A stretch of 64,000 nt of DNA from CAYQOX01 sp964419335 (lineage in GTDB: Bacteria > Hinthialibacterota > Hinthialibacteria > Hinthialibacterales > Hinthialibacteraceae), in the NCBI GenBank assembly GCA_964419335.1, contig CAYQOX010000021.1, positions 1 through 64,000 of the forward strand. Reading direction: 5' to 3'. Within the stretch, counting starts at the first letter, position 1; every line of letters starts with the position of its first letter. Positions 59,687 through 64,000 of this stretch are shown here, in pieces. The notes beneath the pieces are model-generated. The model had not been told where the DNA came from and made no database searches. It was given only the letters and a program-made list of their open reading frames with translations. The position numbers and the translations under genes are program-made.

Positions 59687-60606
59687 GCGATGATCAGGGC
59701 ATGATCATGAGGCAGCGCTTGATGTTCAAGTAGCATATGTTCGGCTTCGATCGCCATACGCACCATGATGGCGTGTTCACGGTTTCTTTCTTCTTTGAAA
59801 TTATTCATGATGCCATCGAATAAGAGATGGAGGATGGTCCCACCGTAATAACCAATTTCGATGACTTCAAATCGATCATCGATGGCTTGAAGAATGCGCC
59901 CAGAACATACCGCTTCAAAGGCTTGATATTCTTTCATATATTCCAGGGTAGGGCGAACTATTCGAGTTTTAAATTCTTTTTCATAATGAACAATGCGCTT
60001 CAATTCCAAGGGAAAGCAATCTAGCAAGCGATTGGCAGCCTCTAATTGGGCCTCGCTCCATTGAAAGCGGTCGGGTCCGATAAATTCGTTGGCAATAAAA
60101 TACCCATTCGGTTTGAGTCTCTCATGCAATCTATCCAAGCATGATTCCAGGTGCATGAAATGATGCAGTGACATAATCCCGAAAATTACGTCGTAGGAGG
60201 GGGATAACGGGGCTTTCTCAAGGTAGTTCGCATCACCCACAAAATAACGCACCTGATCCCCGAAGCCGCTTTCCTGCGCATGGTTTTTTGCGGCATCAAT
60301 GGCTTTGGGGCTGATGTCGAAGGCTTCCATGCGTTGGGCTATGCCTCGTTGGAGCAAGAGTCGTTCTGACTCCCCATGACCGCAGCCCGCGGTAAGGCCT
60401 AGAGCCGCGGGTTTGGTGAGATAGCGTTCTTTGACATAATCAAGCCAATCACGGTGAGGTGCGCCGGATATTAGGCGGTTGATATAGCGGTAAATCATGG
60501 GAGAGTGGAACCAATTATAGCGAATTTCGATATTGTGTTCCGCCCACAATTCACCTTCTTGTTCTACTAATTTCTGGTAGTGGGCATCATGATGAAAACT
60601 AAGCAC
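59674..60606 (-). CDS. SAM-dependent methyltransferase
   Basis: The 310-residue class I methyltransferase has GLTAGCGHGESERLLL as the SAM-binding loop near residue 90, AFDISPKAID with the acidic ribose-binding residue, RYFVGDANYLE and SLHHFMHLE. The substrate domain does not identify a target. Its start overlaps the preceding coiled-coil gene by 8 bases. The pairing with a coiled-coil protein resembles polysaccharide-capping methyltransferases with molecular rulers only loosely, so the role is open. Confidence 0.8.
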   Translation of the reverse strand: MLSFHHDAHYQKLVEQEGELWAEHNIEIRYNWFHSPMIYRYINRLISGAPHRDWLDYVKERYLTKPAALGLTAGCGHGESERLLLQRGIAQRMEAFDISPKAIDAAKNHAQESGFGDQVRYFVGDANYLEKAPLSPSYDVIFGIMSLHHFMHLESCLDRLHERLKPNGYFIANEFIGPDRFQWSEAQLEAANRLLDCFPLELKRIVHYEKEFKTRIVRPTLEYMKEYQAFEAVCSGRILQAIDDRFEVIEIGYYGGTILHLLFDGIMNNFKEERNREHAIMVRMAIEAEHMLLEHQALPHDHALIIAQKI

Positions 60607-60970
60607 CGTAGTCGTCTCCTTCTATTATTTCTTCACCATGATCACGCAGCATTTGTTCGTAGCGATAGCAACGGGCTTTATAGTCTTCGAGTAATTGTTT
60701 GCTTTGATTTAGGTCTTTTTCTTTTTCCTTGAGTAAATGCTCAATATTGGCTAAATGTTTGATAAAGCGGGTAATATCGTCATTTTTTTGTTGCAGTATT
60801 TCTTCCAGATGGCGGGCGTGGGCGATTGCTTCGTTGACAAGGTGTTCCAGATTTTGGGTATGTTTAAGGAGTCCCCGGCGGTGTTCTTCTACATCATTGA
60901 GTCGGGCTTGAAAGTCTTTCCATTCTTGAGCCGAAAGAGTAACATTCTCGTTGTGTTTTTCTTCCATCAT
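60599..60970 (-). CDS. Coiled-coil protein coupled to the methyltransferase
   Basis: The 123-residue, highly charged protein is predicted to be almost entirely coiled coil (heptad-like stretches from about 15 to 110, for example NLEHLVNEAIAHARHLEEIL). It has no signal or membrane segment. AGGAT stands before the ATG. It overlaps the methyltransferase start, so the two proteins are made in a coupled manner and may form a complex. No family is recognised. Confidence 0.65.
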   Translation of the reverse strand: MMEEKHNENVTLSAQEWKDFQARLNDVEEHRRGLLKHTQNLEHLVNEAIAHARHLEEILQQKNDDITRFIKHLANIEHLLKEKEKDLNQSKQLLEDYKARCYRYEQMLRDHGEEIIEGDDYGA

Positions 60971-61108
60971 TAGTTCAATCCTATTTTTCTACGATAACCT
61001 CTTGTGAAACGAGGTAGAGAATAGTGAATTCGGGTCGGAAGAAAATCATAATGGAAAAAAGGTTTGGCTGGAACGGCTGGCACCCACTGATTGTTTTTCA
61101 AGAAGAGA

Positions 61109-61114
61109 TATAAT
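61109..61114 (+). promoter_or_regulatory. Possible -10 element before the sulfatase-fold gene
   Basis: A perfect TATAAT sits 62 bases upstream of the ATG in the 205-base divergent spacer. No convincing -35 box accompanies it. The ribosome-binding site of the gene is also poor: AGGGGGG at 61147-61153 is about 22 bases away. Confidence 0.35.
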
Positions 61115-61175
61115 ATTACGTTGAAAACGCAAAGGCTCATATTTTTAGGGGGGTTTTTGCATAGAAAAAAAGAAA

Positions 61176-62867
61176 ATGTTTAAGTACGCAAGCGTCCTAC
61201 TAACCCTGCTCATTGTACTAATCCTTCCATCCCACGCGGAGAAGAATTCAAACACCGGTATTCAGGTTGTCGGTTTATATCCGACTGGAAATAAAGAAAT
61301 TCAGGACAATGACCGCTTGATCTTTGAATATCGCTCTGATTTATTAACGCCCCATTCTTCGGAAGGTGAAATCGAGCGTTTTCCCCTCGAACTCCAAAAC
61401 TGGGATCTTCAATGGTTTTATTTGAACCAAGACGAGGAATCTATCTCAGAAGCCGGTGATGAACCCTTCTATTTGGGCTGTCAGGTGCACTATCAGGGAG
61501 AGTTGGATTTATCCACTACGCAGCAAGATGCTTCCAAGCCCGTGGTTTTGTTATCGCCTTTGCGGGGAGCAAAAGCCGAACCGCTGCTTCCGAAGCCTTC
61601 TTGGCTGGCCAGTTGGTTTGGGAAAAAAGCGCCCAAGCGTTTGAAGAATGCTGCTCCGAAAGAAACCAACTTGCTCATGCTGATGGTGGACACGTTACGC
61701 CGTGATCATTTGCCTTCGTATGGGCATCCTTTTGTGGTGGCACCTCACATGGAGATGCTGGCTCAATTAGGTGTGGTCTTTGAGAATTCTTATGCGGCTT
61801 CCTGTTCTACCCGTCCCAGCGTCGGAACGATCTTCACGGGATTGCATCCCAAAGCGCATGGAGCGGAGAGACATTCGTTGGAGGGTGCGAATCTTTACCC
61901 GGGGATTCCACTTATGGCCGAGGTTTTACAAGCCCAGGGGATGCATACCGCCACGGTATCGAGTAATTCCCAGATTACGAAGGCCTTTGGTTTTTCGCGG
62001 GGCTTTGACCACTATGATTGTCCGGTATCGGAAGGAAGCGTCACCCCTAAAGGGGTGAACTTATTACAATCGCTCTCCGAGCCGTTTTTCCTCTATCTCC
62101 ATTATATCGCGCCCCATCAGCCTTATAAGCCGAAGCCTCGATGGCAGGGGATGTATGAGGGAAAGCATGAGCATGATGAACAGGATCGCTATTGTGCCGA
62201 AATTACCATCGATGATCGGCGCATTGGCCAGGTCTTGTTCGAGTTAAGTAAACAAGGCCTGTGGGAACGTACGGTGGTTTGGCTGCTTTCTGATCATGGT
62301 GAAGAATTTTGGGAGCATGGCTGGAACGGTCATGGGGCAAAATTGTATGAAGAAAGTGTCCAAACGGTCTCTGTGGTATCCTATCCCTCCCGCTTGGGGA
62401 TACAACAACGGGTAAGTGAACCTGTGACCCATGCTGATATCTTGCCAACCATCACCCAATGGTTTGACTTTCCGGAGGTCCAATCGGTTCATGGCCGATC
62501 GTTACTGAGCTTAATGGAAGGAGAGCCGGTTGAATGGAACCATCCTTTGTTTTTGCATCATGGGGGAGGATTGGACCCAGGCCCGCATCCTTCTGATAAG
62601 CAGGCTATTTTGCAAAAAAATAAAAAACTGATTTGGTGGACAGAAAAGAACGAATGGGAATACTATTCTTTAATGAAAGACCCAGAGGAAAAACAAAATC
62701 AAGTTGATTTAAACCAAGACTACCAAGCACATCTTGAATCAACTCTAAAAAAACACTTGAATGAGGCTAAAATAATCCGCGATAGTTTTATGAAACCCGG
62801 CGCTACTGAATTCATTTTAAGTGATAAAGACCGGGAAAACCTTGAACACTTGGGATACATAGAATAA
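61176..62867 (+). CDS. Alkaline-phosphatase-superfamily (sulfatase-fold) exported hydrolase
   Basis: The 563-residue protein has a signal peptide (about 1-21), an uncharacterised N-terminal region (to about 165) and a sulfatase-type domain. Metal ligands are visible in LMVDTLRRDHLPSYG and LLSDHGEEFWEHG. The nucleophile position in the T-x-P-S-V...TG motif is Thr212. A Cys lies two residues earlier (C210), out of register with the C-x-P-x-R sulfatase motif, so formylglycine conversion is unlikely. The enzyme is probably a phosphodiesterase, phosphatase or phosphotransferase rather than a true sulfatase. Confidence 0.82.
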   Translation: MFKYASVLLTLLIVLILPSHAEKNSNTGIQVVGLYPTGNKEIQDNDRLIFEYRSDLLTPHSSEGEIERFPLELQNWDLQWFYLNQDEESISEAGDEPFYLGCQVHYQGELDLSTTQQDASKPVVLLSPLRGAKAEPLLPKPSWLASWFGKKAPKRLKNAAPKETNLLMLMVDTLRRDHLPSYGHPFVVAPHMEMLAQLGVVFENSYAASCSTRPSVGTIFTGLHPKAHGAERHSLEGANLYPGIPLMAEVLQAQGMHTATVSSNSQITKAFGFSRGFDHYDCPVSEGSVTPKGVNLLQSLSEPFFLYLHYIAPHQPYKPKPRWQGMYEGKHEHDEQDRYCAEITIDDRRIGQVLFELSKQGLWERTVVWLLSDHGEEFWEHGWNGHGAKLYEESVQTVSVVSYPSRLGIQQRVSEPVTHADILPTITQWFDFPEVQSVHGRSLLSLMEGEPVEWNHPLFLHHGGGLDPGPHPSDKQAILQKNKKLIWWTEKNEWEYYSLMKDPEEKQNQVDLNQDYQAHLESTLKKHLNEAKIIRDSFMKPGATEFILSDKDRENLEHLGYIE

Positions 62868-62926
62868 GTGTCCCTTGAATTTGATAGAAACAACCTAAGA
62901 AAAACTTCAAGGAAAGGAATGTAAAG

Positions 62927-63685
62927 ATGGTGAAAAATTTAAGTCTGGTTGTAATTATTGCTTCTATGCTCGTACTACCCATGGTTTCCATGGCGGAGGA
63001 AAACTGCACGGAATGTACAGAATGCTCAAAATGTTCACAAGTAGCCATGGCGGCAAGTGAAGAGGGTGACAACGAAGAAGGTTTTGTCTCCTTATTTAAT
63101 GGTGAGAACTTGGATGGGTGGCTGATTCAAGGCATGGAAAAAGCCGGTCCCAAAGTCGAAGATGGCATCATGGAAGTCGGTGGATGGGACTACTGGGCGG
63201 TCATTACCGAGGATACTTTCAAAGATTTCATCCTCCGTTTCGATGTTAAATTTTATGTCTCTCCTGATCCCAATAAACGAAGCAGCAGTAATAGTGGGAT
63301 TCTGATTCATACCAAGAAGAAGGAAGTCTTCAAGAACGAAACCTGCGAAATTCAATTGGCGGAAAAAGTGGAATGGGATGAAGACAAGGAAGAATATGTG
63401 CGCGTGATGCTTCCACCAAAGAAACAAACAGGCGCGATCGTGAACTTGCTCCCTCCGAAAGAATTTGTCAATAAGCCTTTGGGTGAATGGAATTCTGTTG
63501 AGATCAAGTATGAGCATCCCAAAGTTTGGGTGACCATCAATGATACCGTGGTTCAAGACGGTGTTGATCTCACAGAAGTCGAAGGAATCAAGAGAGTGAA
63601 TGGCGAAGGCCATCTCGCCATTCAACGTGAAGACCTTTATAAGGCTGTTTATTACAAAAATATTCGTATCAAAGAACTTCCGTAA
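62927..63685 (+). CDS. Exported DUF1080 (3-keto-disaccharide hydrolase type) protein
   Basis: The 252-residue protein has a signal peptide (about 1-22), then a short Cys cluster with repeated CxxC spacing (C-T-E-C-T-E-C-S-K-C). The DUF1080 domain over about 45-252 contains FVSLFNGENLDGW near its start, SNSGILIHT and GEWNSVEIKYEHPKVWVTIND. DUF1080 proteins are jelly-roll glycoside-binding or hydrolysing proteins working with 3-keto sugars, which are made by Gfo/Idh-type enzymes such as the one at 29735. AAGGAAAGG precedes the ATG. A terminator follows. Confidence 0.88.
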   Translation: MVKNLSLVVIIASMLVLPMVSMAEENCTECTECSKCSQVAMAASEEGDNEEGFVSLFNGENLDGWLIQGMEKAGPKVEDGIMEVGGWDYWAVITEDTFKDFILRFDVKFYVSPDPNKRSSSNSGILIHTKKKEVFKNETCEIQLAEKVEWDEDKEEYVRVMLPPKKQTGAIVNLLPPKEFVNKPLGEWNSVEIKYEHPKVWVTINDTVVQDGVDLTEVEGIKRVNGEGHLAIQREDLYKAVYYKNIRIKELP

Positions 63686-63722
63686 GATCACTACACCATA
63701 AAACGAGAAAAAGGGTGATCCT

Positions 63723-63744
63723 AAAAAAGGGTTGCCCTTTTTTT
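63723..63744 (+). terminator. Intrinsic terminator after the DUF1080 gene
   Basis: An A6G3/C3T7 hairpin (63723-63731 with 63735-63743) has a 3-base loop and a T-run on the plus strand. It is typical in form, though its stem is AT-rich. Confidence 0.75.
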
Positions 63745-63818
63745 ATTGCGCTTTTGCCCATATTTTTTTATGATGAAAGAAAATCTTGATCATTTTATGA
63801 TTTTGGGAAGGAAGAAAG

Positions 63819-64000
63819 ATGAATTTTACTCAATGGAAATGGTTACTATGTATCATGGTTTTACTCATAGGGTTGCAAGGGGAAAAGGCCGCCCGGGGAG
63901 ATGAGATCTCGCTCAACGAGATTAAACCGGAAAATGTTTTAGAGTATTCACTCTCAGTTATTGAGCCCATCGAAAAACGCTATTCCCAACTCCCTTCGAT
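63819..64000 (+). CDS. Exported protein, 5' part only (cut by the window end)
   Basis: An open frame starts with ATG 63819, with GGAAGGAAG just upstream, and runs to the window end (60 complete codons). It encodes a signal peptide (MNFTQWKWLLCIMVLLIGL followed by a small polar stretch) and the beginning of a mature domain with NEIKPENVLEYSLSVIEPIEKRY. The part seen is too short to name the family. The frame continues beyond 64000. Confidence 0.65.
   Translation, partial: MNFTQWKWLLCIMVLLIGLQGEKAARGDEISLNEIKPENVLEYSLSVIEPIEKRYSQLPS

Noticed and set aside
61788..61850. Formylglycine site at Cys210 of the sulfatase-fold protein
   Set aside because: Counting back from the conserved TG places Thr212, not Cys210, at the nucleophile position, and the C-x-P-x-R motif is not met.
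63092..63691. Minus-strand ORF of 199 codons opposite the DUF1080 gene
   Set aside because: Shadow of a gene with signal peptide and DUF1080 motifs; no ribosome site for the reverse frame.
1..64000. CRISPR arrays, insertion sequences, integrases or prophage genes
   Set aside because: No regularly spaced direct repeats, transposase or phage-type proteins were found on either strand.

Overview
The window reads as chromosomal DNA of an uncultured Gram-negative bacterium with moderate GC. It has orphan GspG-like pseudopilins, Tat-exported Gfo/Idh oxidoreductases, a DUF1080 protein, PQQ-type propellers, a sulfatase-fold enzyme, a gingipain-like C25 protease and large TPR/VWA proteins. This repertoire is typical of Planctomycetes/Lentisphaerae relatives and of candidate phyla such as Hydrogenedentota or Sumerlaeota. 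The placement is inference, because no rRNA is present. I see no tRNA, CRISPR array, insertion sequence or prophage. Almost every ORF is intact and the last gene runs off the window.

Layout. 1-610: no protein gene, but a structured RNA candidate ending in an intrinsic terminator. 628-4108: a sugar-modification cluster (NagB-like protein diverging from a Gfo/Idh dehydrogenase and a PIG-L deacetylase) plus a pseudopilin. 4147-7790: metW, metX and metY on the minus strand, preceded by a structured leader RNA. 7791-11093: rpmB, a Wzz-like protein and a membrane glycosyltransferase. 11111-15630: a BMP-type nucleoside ABC transporter. 15889-28570: an HD hydrolase, then twelve tightly packed genes: tandem ModA, ModB, ModC, MoaD-like, degenerate MoeB-like, TauE-like, a membrane-anchored unknown, an FtsX-type permease, a LolD-type ATPase and two large PQQ-propeller proteins, closed by a strong terminator.

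28581-33130: aldo/keto reductase, Tat Gfo/Idh protein and HEAT-repeat protein. 33159-41241: TPR protein, a 1819-residue C25 protease and argC on the minus strand. 41313-45885: a VOC protein behind an attenuator-like leader, a dipeptide epimerase, a phosphotriesterase-family protein, a small membrane protein and a CDF transporter. 45906-48593: split transketolase and a pseudopilin. 48774-52887: a heptose-phosphate nucleotidyltransferase-like gene, an orphan XPB/Ssl2-N-like protein, dnaB and a moaB/mog homologue. 53181-58718: an ExbB-ExbD-TPR-VWA envelope system. 58950-64000: a third pseudopilin, a methyltransferase with a coiled-coil partner, a sulfatase-fold enzyme, a DUF1080 protein and the start of one more exported protein.

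The best candidates for undescribed biology are the two three-way-junction RNAs (485-610 and the metY leader 7272-7436), the 12-kb molybdate/sulfur-carrier/ABC/PQQ operon with its degenerate E1-like protein and its 953-residue mosaic protein, the attenuator-like element before the VOC gene, and the ExbBD-linked VWA system. All structural RNA claims come from manual base-pairing, and all protein calls from motif reading; no search was run.
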